18,520 bases of DNA, taken from positions 1-18,520 of the forward strand of contig CAKSGG010000064.1 of NCBI GenBank assembly GCA_934454215.1. The letters are read 5' to 3'. The notes under the pieces were generated by a model. That model made no database searches. It was not told the origin of the DNA and worked only from the letters and a program-made list of their open reading frames with translations. The position numbers and the translations under genes were made by a program. Below are positions 1 through 8,847 of this stretch, piece by piece. Position 1 is the stretch's first letter; every line of letters begins with the position of its first letter. Source of the DNA: an uncultured Clostridia bacterium. GTDB lineage: Bacteria > Bacillota > Clostridia > UBA1381.

Positions 1-580
1 CCTTTGTATCCGTTGCAATAACGCCGTCCGATGTTACTCTTGTCAGCTCTGCGATGTTTTTATTGTTTGCTCCGTCATACCTGTAGTATATTTTATAATA
101 GTCATCTTCTTCATCTCCGAAGGACTTTACCTGACCCACATAAACCTCCAAATGATATTCAAGAGCAGCGTCATAGCTTAACTCAAACGGTTGGTCAAGC
201 CCCGAAATCATTTCATTATTTGAAATTCTCGCAATTGCAGGGTCATTAATTATTCCCAATGATAAATACTTTCCCGCACTGTCATTCTTATGATGTATTT
301 CATTTGTCCAATTTCTGTTCGTGTTGTGTCTTATGATTTTCCAGCCGCACAAATCACTGCTTCTTTCAACGCTTTCTCCGTCACTGCCCACACCGTTAAG
401 AGAATTAAGCAATACTTCCATTTTTTCATCATCGTCTGTCGGTATGTTCAATTCCGCAAGGGTTTCCGACGGAATTGAAAATGTCATTGCCGCCTCCTGC
501 GCAAATACAGATACGCTCTGCAATGCCATTGCAGCCAAAACCACTGCTCCCGCCAATTTTTTCAACATTGTTTTTGCCAT
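1..580 (-). CDS. Secreted protein of unknown function, 3' end cut by window edge
   Basis: An open frame runs from an ATG at 580-578 to the left edge without a stop, giving 193 residues of an unfinished protein. The start is supported by AAGGAGG at 589-595, 8 nt upstream. Residues 1-28 are a clear signal peptide: a Lys-containing start (MAKTMLKK), a hydrophobic Ala/Val/Leu stretch, and a likely cleavage site at VFA-QE. The mature part is acidic and polar, with the segment DGESVERSSDLCGWKI and a Tyr/Asp/Glu-rich region (EVYVGQV, DEEDDYYKIYYRY) that looks like beta-strands, perhaps a carbohydrate-binding or beta-sandwich domain. I do not recognise the family. It lies 30 nt downstream of the 1091-aa gene with no terminator between them, so it is probably the last visible member of the surface-protein operon. 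The C-terminus, where an anchor might be, is outside the window. Confidence 0.85.
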   Translation of the reverse strand, partial: MAKTMLKKLAGAVVLAAMALQSVSVFAQEAAMTFSIPSETLAELNIPTDDDEKMEVLLNSLNGVGSDGESVERSSDLCGWKIIRHNTNRNWTNEIHHKNDSAGKYLSLGIINDPAIARISNNEMISGLDQPFELSYDAALEYHLEVYVGQVKSFGDEEDDYYKIYYRYDGANNKNIAELTRVTSDGVIATDTK

Positions 581-610
581 TTTTGTTTCCTCCTTAAAAT
601 TTAAAATATA

Positions 611-3600
611 TTAATTATCTTGATTGATAAAAAACATTACACTGTTATAATTGTTTTGTATATACAAAAATTTTGTACACGTATTTCCTGCCGTTTCATA
701 TGATTGTATATCAGCCTGCTTTGCCGATGTTACATTCACATTTTCATTTACCTTGTTTGCATTTATCATAATTGAAGAATCACTGCTGAATTTTTTTCTG
801 AACACATAGTAATCATCTTCATTTAAAGGAGCATAGTCTCCGTTTCTTAACGATAAATCCTCCGTTGTCAGTTCCATTACTCCGTTTACAAACCGTACTA
901 CGCTTCCGTATGTTACTCTGAACTGACTGTATGAATCAAAATCAGCCAGATATTCATTTTTGCGGAATGATAAATAGTCGTTGTTTACCTGAAAACAATA
1001 AGGATTTGTCCTTACCGTGTCCCCCGACTTCACTCCGTCCGAACCGACAATCCACCCTTTTTCTCCGCTTATCGGATTGTTTTCGGTTCGGCTGTAAATT
1101 ACTATTATTTTAGTAACCTTCTTTGTTGTCGGGTCGGTTGTATATCTTATAATATCCCCTTTGTTTAAACCTCTCTTTTTAAACGTTTCGTCCTTTGCAT
1201 ACGAAAACGGGTCTGCGGCATTCTCAACCACCTCTGAATCAGCATACAGCGTAATATCGGTTCCGTTATAGGCATTTATAAACGTACATACCTCATCATC
1301 ATAAATACCTGTCGTCATTCCCGTGACAACCGCAGTTTTTGACGAATTTGACGGAAAAGCATTTGTATACATGTTGTAAAGAATTGCATATTTTGCAAAC
1401 ATATCATTGTCAGTGCCGTAAATTTTTACCTTATATGTACTGCTGTTTGCCAAGCTCCATGTGTTTGCTATAAAATATTTATCAAGATTATCCTTTTCGC
1501 TCTCATTTACCGCAAAAAAGCTTATTCCTCCGTCATTGAAAAAATATTTTCCCGCAAACGACTCGCCGATTTTGAATTTCATTTCATCGTCGGCAAGCTT
1601 TGATATGCTGTTCGCCCTCATCGGCAAATAGCCGTCGCCCGGCAGCTCAATATAAACAATTTCATCATTATCATTCAATAAATATGTAATTATTTCATTT
1701 TTATTTTTCAGGATATTATATAACTCCGATTCTTTTACATTTTTTCTTTCTCCGCTTGAATCCAAAAGAGAAACCTTATCGGCAGTCTGATATTTTTTTC
1801 TTACTCCGTCGGTCTGAAAAACGCATAACGTCAGATTTTCTCCCACTTCGTCCGTGTATACCCTTGCAAGACAGCCCGTAAGCATCGCCTGATTTGCGGT
1901 CTGAACCGCCCACACACCTCTGCCGAACACATTTACATATAAATCCACTGTCATTCCGGGCGTAAATTCCTTAACCATTCCCGAATCACTGCAATAAGAT
2001 GAAATTTCATACTCATTGATTTTTGCCTCAGAGTCATTTCCCCTTACGGTAATCACGCCGTCATTTTTTTCAACCTCTTTTATTTCAAAGTTGGCAATAA
2101 TTTTACGGCTCAGCGCAATTATTATCAATTCTTCATTTTTTATAACCGACAAAATATCGTTTGCCTTTAAATCCTCGATTTTTAATTTTCCGCTTTCCGA
2201 GCTTATTTCCCACCGAACATCATCGGGAATTGACAGCTCATACGTTTTTTCCTTGTTATACCTGTAATTGACCTTACTGTATATTTTCTGTGTTTGTGCA
2301 TTTACGGAGTCTATTACAAAATCCTCATATTCGGTTATTAAAACTGTATCATATTCGCTGCCGCAGCCTATAAGCTTTATTTCGCCGTTCTTTATATCAA
2401 AAATGCTTTTATCATAGTTTTTTACCGCTTTTCCGTTATATACCAAAGGAGCGGCACGCTTAAAGGACTGTTTTTTCTTTTTATTTTTCTCTGTATACCG
2501 AATTGTGTAATCACTGTAGTCCGAAAAATCCTCGGCATTTACCGTTAATACCGTTTCACGCTTATCATTCTCGACCCATAGCACTTCATTATATCGGTGA
2601 ACATCGTCGAGTTTTCTGTAATATACCTTTACATATCTTCCCAAAAGGTCATACAGCGTTTTCAAATCCGTATCGTATTTCATAACAACGCCGTCAATTA
2701 AAATCAAATTATCGGCAAGAGCACTGCCGCCCGTTAATGACGATATTGAATTGTCGGTACATTGTCCCTCCGTATAATCCATATTGAGGACTTCCGTAAG
2801 AAGTGTTCTGTTTTTATATGTATTGTACTTAATATATCCGCTTTCAGTACCGTCGGCTATCAATACCTCTTCTTCAAGCGAATTATATAAAAGACGTGCC
2901 AAATCATGATATGTCATATAATCGCTGTCTTTTATTTTTGCGCCTTTTCTCAAACGGTTTATAATATCCGTCTTGTAATAATCCTTTAAAGCGGACGAGT
3001 AGCCCAACGCCTTTATAATATCATTATATCCTTTTGAAAGGCTTACGTTTTTATCTCCCTTATCGGCATTTACGCCGAGCCTTTTCATAACCTCCGCATA
3101 CTCCGTTTCCGTCAGGTAATTCCAGCCATTCGCTCTGTATTTATCCGAAATCAAGCCGAGTGATATGACAAAATCAAGAAGCTTGTCATCATACATTCCC
3201 TCAACAGGCTCTTTTGTTTTCAGAACTGTATCGGAATCGGGCTTTGACGTAGGCTCGGGAGGCTTTACGGCGTCTGCTGCCCACAATCCTACAACCTTAA
3301 AATTCTTTAACGCCAAAGTGTTTGACACTGAATTAAACCCGACAAAGCCCGATTCAATTCCGCTTTCGCAATAGCTGTTATCAAACAATGTATATTCGGT
3401 TTTACCGTCGGAAACATATGCGCTCACGCATTTTCCTCCGTTTGATATTATTCTGATTTTGTACCACTGAGTCGCCTTAAATTCAAGCTCCGACGGCTGC
3501 TCGTCAATACGCTTGGCGTATCCGTCCTTCATGTTCTGCAAAACCGCTTTCTTTTCCTGCGGATAAATTGCAATCATCTGATAATTTTTAGTGTCCCTAT

Positions 3601-3886
3601 AGTTGAACATAACGTTTGCCGTTGACACATACGGCAGCTTAAATTCAAATGAAAATTCATACTTGTCTTTAAACTCTGCACCTTCATACATTAAAAACGA
3701 ATCCTTGCTTTCGGCAATAATTCCGTCGTCAGTCACCGAATACCCGTCAGGCAGTTTCCAGCCGTCAAGCTTTTCCGATTGACTTGTAAATTTAACATCA
3801 AGCAAAGTTTCTTCGGCAATAACCGCAGTCATTTGCATCAGAATAAATACAATGGTCATTATTCCGCATATTAATCTGTTTTTCAC
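611..3886 (-). CDS. Secreted SLH-like protein, LamG-like module plus large beta-rich region
   Basis: A secreted 1091-aa protein, probably at the cell surface; the function is unknown. The start is a GTG at 3886-3884 with AAAGGAGG at 3893-3900 six nt upstream; the frame is open further back to an ATG at 3961, but that extension destroys the signal peptide. Order: signal peptide (1-24, cut near VIA-EE); LamG-like module (27-201) with the core FNYRDTKNY at 94-102 and the end motif GFVGF; Pro-rich linker (205-229); two degenerate SLH-like repeats (about 230-342) with IIKALGY at 291-297 and DLARLLYNSLE at 328-338; then about 750 residues of beta-rich sequence without cysteine patterns or recognisable catalytic motifs. 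The SLH-plus-long-region layout resembles large SLH proteins common in Clostridia and Paenibacillus that have no assigned activity. It starts 1 nt after the stop of the 1648-aa gene and its binding site overlaps that gene's last codons, so translation is likely coupled. Canonical TRAE motifs are absent, so wall binding is uncertain. Confidence 0.9.
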   Translation of the reverse strand: MKNRLICGIMTIVFILMQMTAVIAEETLLDVKFTSQSEKLDGWKLPDGYSVTDDGIIAESKDSFLMYEGAEFKDKYEFSFEFKLPYVSTANVMFNYRDTKNYQMIAIYPQEKKAVLQNMKDGYAKRIDEQPSELEFKATQWYKIRIISNGGKCVSAYVSDGKTEYTLFDNSYCESGIESGFVGFNSVSNTLALKNFKVVGLWAADAVKPPEPTSKPDSDTVLKTKEPVEGMYDDKLLDFVISLGLISDKYRANGWNYLTETEYAEVMKRLGVNADKGDKNVSLSKGYNDIIKALGYSSALKDYYKTDIINRLRKGAKIKDSDYMTYHDLARLLYNSLEEEVLIADGTESGYIKYNTYKNRTLLTEVLNMDYTEGQCTDNSISSLTGGSALADNLILIDGVVMKYDTDLKTLYDLLGRYVKVYYRKLDDVHRYNEVLWVENDKRETVLTVNAEDFSDYSDYTIRYTEKNKKKKQSFKRAAPLVYNGKAVKNYDKSIFDIKNGEIKLIGCGSEYDTVLITEYEDFVIDSVNAQTQKIYSKVNYRYNKEKTYELSIPDDVRWEISSESGKLKIEDLKANDILSVIKNEELIIIALSRKIIANFEIKEVEKNDGVITVRGNDSEAKINEYEISSYCSDSGMVKEFTPGMTVDLYVNVFGRGVWAVQTANQAMLTGCLARVYTDEVGENLTLCVFQTDGVRKKYQTADKVSLLDSSGERKNVKESELYNILKNKNEIITYLLNDNDEIVYIELPGDGYLPMRANSISKLADDEMKFKIGESFAGKYFFNDGGISFFAVNESEKDNLDKYFIANTWSLANSSTYKVKIYGTDNDMFAKYAILYNMYTNAFPSNSSKTAVVTGMTTGIYDDEVCTFINAYNGTDITLYADSEVVENAADPFSYAKDETFKKRGLNKGDIIRYTTDPTTKKVTKIIVIYSRTENNPISGEKGWIVGSDGVKSGDTVRTNPYCFQVNNDYLSFRKNEYLADFDSYSQFRVTYGSVVRFVNGVMELTTEDLSLRNGDYAPLNEDDYYVFRKKFSSDSSIMINANKVNENVNVTSAKQADIQSYETAGNTCTKFLYIQNNYNSVMFFINQDN

Positions 3887-3887
3887 G

Positions 3888-6800
3888 TTATTCCTCCTTT
3901 GCGATTGCCCTGTATACCAACACCGCAATCTGTGCTCTGCTGCTCTTTTCAAGCGGTGCAATTGTATTACCGTCCATTCCGCTTATCAGCTTATTTTCAA
4001 CCATAAAGCTTAACGCCGTTTCAGCATATGCACTGATTTTATTTCTGTCCGAAAATTTATTCAGAATATTTTTATCCGTTTCAGCACCGTTTTTCAGCGC
4101 TCTGTAAATCATTACCGCTGCGTCCTGCCTTGTGACAAAATCATTCGGAGCAAAACGGTTTTTATCAACTCCGTTTATAATTTCTGCCGCATAAGCCCGC
4201 CTTATATAGCCGTAAGCCCATGAGCCGCTGTCAATATCGTCAAACGGCAGTTCCTCGGTATCGGCTTTTATATCAAATGCAGATACGATTATTTTCGCCA
4301 GCTCCGCTCTGGTTATCATACCGTTCGGGTCAAAAACGCCGTTTTCTCTTCCCGATATTATCCCTCTGTCTGCAAGCGCATTAATCGAATTCTCTGCCCA
4401 CGGAACATTTTCCAAATCAATAAACCTTTTGCTTTCCGTCTTGTCGGGAACGGAAATACTTGACGTTTTATTATTGTTTTTCGTACTTGAACCCGTTGTT
4501 ACGCCTCCGCCTGACGGCTTGCTTTCAATTTTGATATTTTTCAGAATTTTATTTATATCTTCAATTGACTTCACATCTGCACGGTATATTTCCATATCAA
4601 CAGCGGACGTATCGGAAAGCTTATTATATTCGGATAAATACAATCCCGTATATGTACCGTTATTTTTCAGCAGTCCGTTAATATGACCGTACCCGTCACT
4701 GTTAAAGTTATTTATCGAATGTATAACCGTCTGTTCCGCAAAAAGCTTCAGCAGGTCGGCCTTGCTTTTGCAGGAGCCGCCCAAAATCCCGTTTCTTATA
4801 AGCTTTTTACCCTTTTCCGTAATTTCAGCCGAATAAAATTCATATACGTTTATACCGTTTATATCCGTTTGCGCAAAGTCCAGTATATCCTTCAAAAGCA
4901 TTTCTCCGTTTTCGTCATAAAGATACTTTTCAAGACTTTGATTATATGCGCATACCGCTGAATTTTCTGCGGTAAACTCGTTTATTTCAATACCGCCGTC
5001 ATCTTCTTTAAAGGTATTTCCGTATATTAACTCCGCAAGCTCGTGCTTATCTATAATATTATAAGGATTGTCCGTTCCGAACCTTTTATATATGTCAAAA
5101 TTCAGAGCCGAGCCGTACTCATTCAGAATATCATATACTTCATCGGCACTTTTTGCGGAATTTATTTTCCGAACTACAGCTTTCTTATCATCGGGCGCTG
5201 TTATTTTAATATTCCGATAAATCGGAGAATTAAATTCACGTCCTCCTGCGGCAAGCTTATATGTATCGGAGCTGAAATTCCCCGAAAATTCCGCCGTGTA
5301 TTCACCGTTACCGTAAGACTTCGTTGTCGAAAAGCTTACAATGTCGTTATCGGACGAATACATAATTACGCTTACATATTCTCCCGATATTTTTCTGTCC
5401 GTAGTTCCGAATACTTTTATCAAATTCCCGTTTACAATACATTTCATTTCCGAATTGTTTTGTAAAGCGTTTTCCTCTCCGCCGTACGGATAAAGCAAAT
5501 TCATATCGTTTTCCGAATTTAGAATAACATATTCTATCCTTGCTCCGTTCGGCACATTTGGGAAACTTGCCGCAGTGGTCTCGGCAGCGGAGACGTCATT
5601 TTCACCCGCATATCCTTCCGTACCGGCACTAAGCGGCAAGCTTATTTTTTTTACCGCTATCGTATCGTTTCCGTTTTTCAAAGAAATCAGTAATACCGCA
5701 TCGGGAGCGTTCAGCTTGCTTTTCAGCCTGACATATACATCAATATCGCCGTTAAGTCCGCCGCTGATTTCTCCGTTTAAAATATCCGTATTTTCTTTGT
5801 ATATAATATTTCCGTTTTTGTTCTTTGCGTATAATTCGGTTATATTTACGGGAGGATTTTCCGTTTTAAAGCTGTATGTCTCCGTTTCAAGTATTCCCGT
5901 ATCTCTTGCCTTAAAATGCAGTTTTTCATTAAAGGTTATCTTGTATTCGCTCTTATAGTCAAGCCTTTCCGTAAAATTCAATACAAGCTTTCTGCCGTCA
6001 GCCTTTGATGTAAAAGGTATCGCATTGCCGTTTGAGGCCGTAACGCTTATGCTTTCGTCATTTGCCGTCAGCGGATTTATCTCGTAATTAAATTCAAATT
6101 CAGCATTATCTCCCACTTTAAATTCCGTTGAATCCGCATTTGTTTTTTCAACCGTCAGATAATGTTTAGCCTGTATCATGTCGAATACTCCCGGCGTATT
6201 TATAAGCTGACCGCCAAATCCTCCGCTCCTTGCAAATGCCTCATCTGTGACGTTTTGTGCAATCGTAAACGTGTTTTTGCCGTATATCAAATAAATATCA
6301 ATTTTTCCGCCGCTTTTTATTACAATTTTCGTTTCCGTTCTTTTATATCCGAAACCGTCCACAGGTGATTCATACCGTGCTATTTCTTCGGTTTTTCCGT
6401 CTGTTGTTTTGGTCAGAATAAGCTGACTGTCAAATTTAAGCGTACAGTAATTTTTGTTGTCGGCATATGCAAAAATCGTACTTCTTTGATTAAATGAATT
6501 TTGCATTCCCACCGAAATTTCAATCGGCGCCGAATATTTTTCTTTTGTAATCAGCCCTATTGTCGAAACCTCATTAACCGTCAGCTTATCGGGCTTAAAG
6601 CTGCATATACCGTCATTTCGGTTTAACACAATATAATCTTCGGTATTTAAAAATCCGTATTTTTCCACTGACGGGTCAAGCTGTGATATTAAATCATTTA
6701 TAATTTTTTCAAGCTCATCAACCGAAGAAAATTCTTCGCTTAATATTTTTGAATCAATATCCGCCGTATTTTTCAAATTCAGATAACCGCTTAGATTCAT

Positions 6801-8834
6801 TCCGCAAAATGCAGAATTATCATTTAATACGGTTTTTATATCGCTTCCGCTTTTTATTCCCCAAATGACAGCGGCTTTCACAAATTCTCTGTGTATTTCG
6901 GAAATTGATTTACAGCTTTTATTTATAATGCTTTTTAAAATATTCTCACGTACCGATGCATCTGATTTTTCGTAAATTTCATTTGCTGTCGTCCCGTGTA
7001 TTTTATCAAATTCGCTAAAGCTGTAAATGTCACTGTTTTTAAAATTGAAATTCCCGTCTGTTAAAGCTCCGATATTTCCGTCATTATATGCAGATATAAC
7101 ACACGCCTCATTTACAGCCGCCGTAAATTCATATGCACCGTCATTTTCATTAAAAGGCGTTTTTGAATACATATCAAGCAGGATTTCGGCAATACTGTTT
7201 TTTGATACGCTTTTATATAACTGCGAATTAAGCGACAACAGCTTTTCGGACTCATTCAGCTTTTGAGCCGCTTTATCCGTTTTTTCACTTTCCGGCAGCT
7301 CCGAATCAGAAAATACGTCATTTATATATTTCACTATCCCGTTTTTATCATCAACGGACGCATAATAGAATATACTCTTATACGGCTTTTCAAAATCGTC
7401 GCCGCCTATCATATATTCATAATCTCCCGAACTGCTGTCAAGCATATCGAATACTATTGAAAATTTTCCGTTTTCATCGCTTACAATCTCTGCTATTCTG
7501 CCAAACTCTGAATCTTCCGTCAAGCTTTCGTTTACATTTCCCAGCAGAAAAGTAACCGAAGACTTTGAATTTTCCGACGGCAGGATTCCCGATATTTCAA
7601 CCTTACTGCCCTTTACAATTATTTCGGGTACAAATCCGCCGCAATCGGGATAAGATGTTATTTGCGGAAAAGCTCTGTGCATATCGTTGTCCCAAACATA
7701 GGCAGCTATATCCGCTATTTTACCGTCAGCGGGGATTTTTATTTCATCGCTTTTTTGCCCCGTCACCGTTACCTTTAATTTCTGCGGTAAAAAAGTATAC
7801 AGCGTATTTCCGTCTGCGTCTGCCGCCGTTATTCTGATAACAACATCTTTTTCACTGTAAAAATTGTTTTCAAATTCCACCCATGCGTATTGTTGACCGT
7901 TACGGATTTCCGTTTTCAGTTCAGCTCTAAACGGGTACGGTTCTGTCGTGAAATTAATTATTTTATCAAATGCAAATCCATGCTTATATCCGCTTATAAA
8001 AACATCTTTTGTTATTACAACGGAATAATCATGCGAATATTCAAGCTCTTTTACAGGCTTGACTGTAATATTTTTATCATCAATTAACAGCACCTCTGCC
8101 AAATCCGTTTTTTCGCCGTTGTCCGATATATAAATATTATCGGTATTCACCGTGGTTTCATCTAATGAATAATTAAAAGAAATATTAATGCTTTCATTTA
8201 CGCCGATTGCATTCCCCGAAATGTTTTCACTTTCGGCATTGAGCAAATCGCTTAATCTGATACTGTTTATGTACCCTATGGCATATCTGAATCCTGCGCC
8301 GTATCTGCTGTCAGTTGATATATTATCGGTCACTCCGTCAAAAACAACTCTGTTATTAAGCACTAATTTAATGCGTGAATTTTCTCTGTACACTTTATAA
8401 TTAAGCAACGTACAGTTTGTATCAAAATTAACGCTTGCGGAGCATATTTCCGTTTTGTTTCCTCCGACAATTTCACTGATATTGACCTTAGTACCTATGT
8501 TTATTTCCGTATAATTGTTACTGTCAGTGTAATTAAAGAATATACGCGCCTCATTGAACAGCTTATAAATTTTCCCCTCAAGCAAAAAGTCGTCACCCGT
8601 GGTATTGGATTTTGTAACAACCGCCGAAGAATTTACCGCAGAATAATTTATTCCCTCCGCATCCGAAAGATTGTATCCGCTCGGCACATTAAAATCCTCA
8701 ATGCTTGAAATGTCCGATGAAAATATATAATCGTTTTTTATCGGTGATTTTTCCTCCGCAAATGCAAGTCCGCCCATACATGACAGCCACAGTGCCGCCG
8801 CAGTAATTGCCGCCAAACCTCTTTTAAAAAACAT
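3888..8834 (-). CDS. Giant SLH-anchored surface protein with internal duplication
   Basis: A 1648-aa secreted protein predicted to sit on the cell wall through SLH domains. The ATG at 8834-8832 has GGGAGG at 8841-8846, six nt upstream, and begins a clean signal peptide (1-27, cut near AFA-EE); an in-frame ATG at 8879 would add 15 polar residues and overlap the gene before. Two diverged copies of one architecture follow: LamG-like module (30-195; 725-890), Big_5-like Ig domain (about 200-298; 893-993), Ig-like segments (300-495; 997-1212), and an alpha-helical region (496-717; 1214-1436). A Ser/Gly/Thr/Asn linker (1437-1470) leads to three SLH domains (1471-1648) carrying TRAE, TRQD and SRAQ. 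I see no glycosidase or lyase signature, so it may bind or scaffold rather than cut. It starts 13 nt after the dockerin gene and is followed after 1 nt by the next surface gene. Confidence 0.93.
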   Translation of the reverse strand: MFFKRGLAAITAAALWLSCMGGLAFAEEKSPIKNDYIFSSDISSIEDFNVPSGYNLSDAEGINYSAVNSSAVVTKSNTTGDDFLLEGKIYKLFNEARIFFNYTDSNNYTEINIGTKVNISEIVGGNKTEICSASVNFDTNCTLLNYKVYRENSRIKLVLNNRVVFDGVTDNISTDSRYGAGFRYAIGYINSIRLSDLLNAESENISGNAIGVNESINISFNYSLDETTVNTDNIYISDNGEKTDLAEVLLIDDKNITVKPVKELEYSHDYSVVITKDVFISGYKHGFAFDKIINFTTEPYPFRAELKTEIRNGQQYAWVEFENNFYSEKDVVIRITAADADGNTLYTFLPQKLKVTVTGQKSDEIKIPADGKIADIAAYVWDNDMHRAFPQITSYPDCGGFVPEIIVKGSKVEISGILPSENSKSSVTFLLGNVNESLTEDSEFGRIAEIVSDENGKFSIVFDMLDSSSGDYEYMIGGDDFEKPYKSIFYYASVDDKNGIVKYINDVFSDSELPESEKTDKAAQKLNESEKLLSLNSQLYKSVSKNSIAEILLDMYSKTPFNENDGAYEFTAAVNEACVISAYNDGNIGALTDGNFNFKNSDIYSFSEFDKIHGTTANEIYEKSDASVRENILKSIINKSCKSISEIHREFVKAAVIWGIKSGSDIKTVLNDNSAFCGMNLSGYLNLKNTADIDSKILSEEFSSVDELEKIINDLISQLDPSVEKYGFLNTEDYIVLNRNDGICSFKPDKLTVNEVSTIGLITKEKYSAPIEISVGMQNSFNQRSTIFAYADNKNYCTLKFDSQLILTKTTDGKTEEIARYESPVDGFGYKRTETKIVIKSGGKIDIYLIYGKNTFTIAQNVTDEAFARSGGFGGQLINTPGVFDMIQAKHYLTVEKTNADSTEFKVGDNAEFEFNYEINPLTANDESISVTASNGNAIPFTSKADGRKLVLNFTERLDYKSEYKITFNEKLHFKARDTGILETETYSFKTENPPVNITELYAKNKNGNIIYKENTDILNGEISGGLNGDIDVYVRLKSKLNAPDAVLLISLKNGNDTIAVKKISLPLSAGTEGYAGENDVSAAETTAASFPNVPNGARIEYVILNSENDMNLLYPYGGEENALQNNSEMKCIVNGNLIKVFGTTDRKISGEYVSVIMYSSDNDIVSFSTTKSYGNGEYTAEFSGNFSSDTYKLAAGGREFNSPIYRNIKITAPDDKKAVVRKINSAKSADEVYDILNEYGSALNFDIYKRFGTDNPYNIIDKHELAELIYGNTFKEDDGGIEINEFTAENSAVCAYNQSLEKYLYDENGEMLLKDILDFAQTDINGINVYEFYSAEITEKGKKLIRNGILGGSCKSKADLLKLFAEQTVIHSINNFNSDGYGHINGLLKNNGTYTGLYLSEYNKLSDTSAVDMEIYRADVKSIEDINKILKNIKIESKPSGGGVTTGSSTKNNNKTSSISVPDKTESKRFIDLENVPWAENSINALADRGIISGRENGVFDPNGMITRAELAKIIVSAFDIKADTEELPFDDIDSGSWAYGYIRRAYAAEIINGVDKNRFAPNDFVTRQDAAVMIYRALKNGAETDKNILNKFSDRNKISAYAETALSFMVENKLISGMDGNTIAPLEKSSRAQIAVLVYRAIAKEE
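3891..4424 (-). other. Three SLH cell-wall anchoring domains (C-terminus of 1648-aa protein)
   Basis: Codes for residues 1471-1648. SLH1 spans about 1471-1522 (FIDLENVPWA, then the TRAE motif at 1508-1511), SLH2 about 1530-1582 (FDDIDSGSWA, TRQD at 1568-1571), and SLH3 about 1594-1645 (FSDRNKISAYA, SRAQ at 1632-1635). The order and spacing are those of a standard SLH triplet, which in this family binds pyruvylated secondary wall polymer. The first repeat keeps the consensus motif; the other two carry common variants. Confidence 0.95.
4527..6677 (-). repeat. Intragenic duplication, copy B (residues 720-1436)
   Basis: Codes for the second copy of the unit at 6684-8753, with the same order of domains. 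Residue offsets between matched anchors rise smoothly from about 688 in the LamG-like module to 694 in the Ig domain, 714 in the first part of the helical region and about 719 near its end. This is what an old tandem duplication with small insertions would give. Confidence 0.8.
6684..8753 (-). repeat. Intragenic duplication, copy A (residues 28-717)
   Basis: Codes for the first copy of a roughly 700-residue unit: LamG-like module, Big_5-like Ig domain, Ig-like segments and a helical region. It matches copy B at 4527-6677 in domain order and at several short anchors: FNYTDSNNY versus AYADNKNY, LEYSHDY versus LDYKSEY, FNENDG versus FKEDDG, and CKS at residue 641 versus 1355. The similarity is at protein level only and strongly diverged. 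Confidence 0.8.
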
Positions 8835-8847
8835 ACTAAACCTCCCG

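Noticed and set aside
3887..3961. N-terminal extension of the 1091-aa protein to an ATG at 3961
   Set aside because: It overlaps the SLH3-coding end of the upstream gene, is highly basic, lacks its own ribosome site and would place the signal peptide inside the protein.
4527..8753. Ig-like domains of the 1648-aa protein as cohesins that could receive the dockerin
   Set aside because: They fit Big_5-like (SbsA-type) Ig repeats, with the typical LxYxxxY strand near the end; I see no cohesin-like motif pattern. A structure comparison would be decisive.
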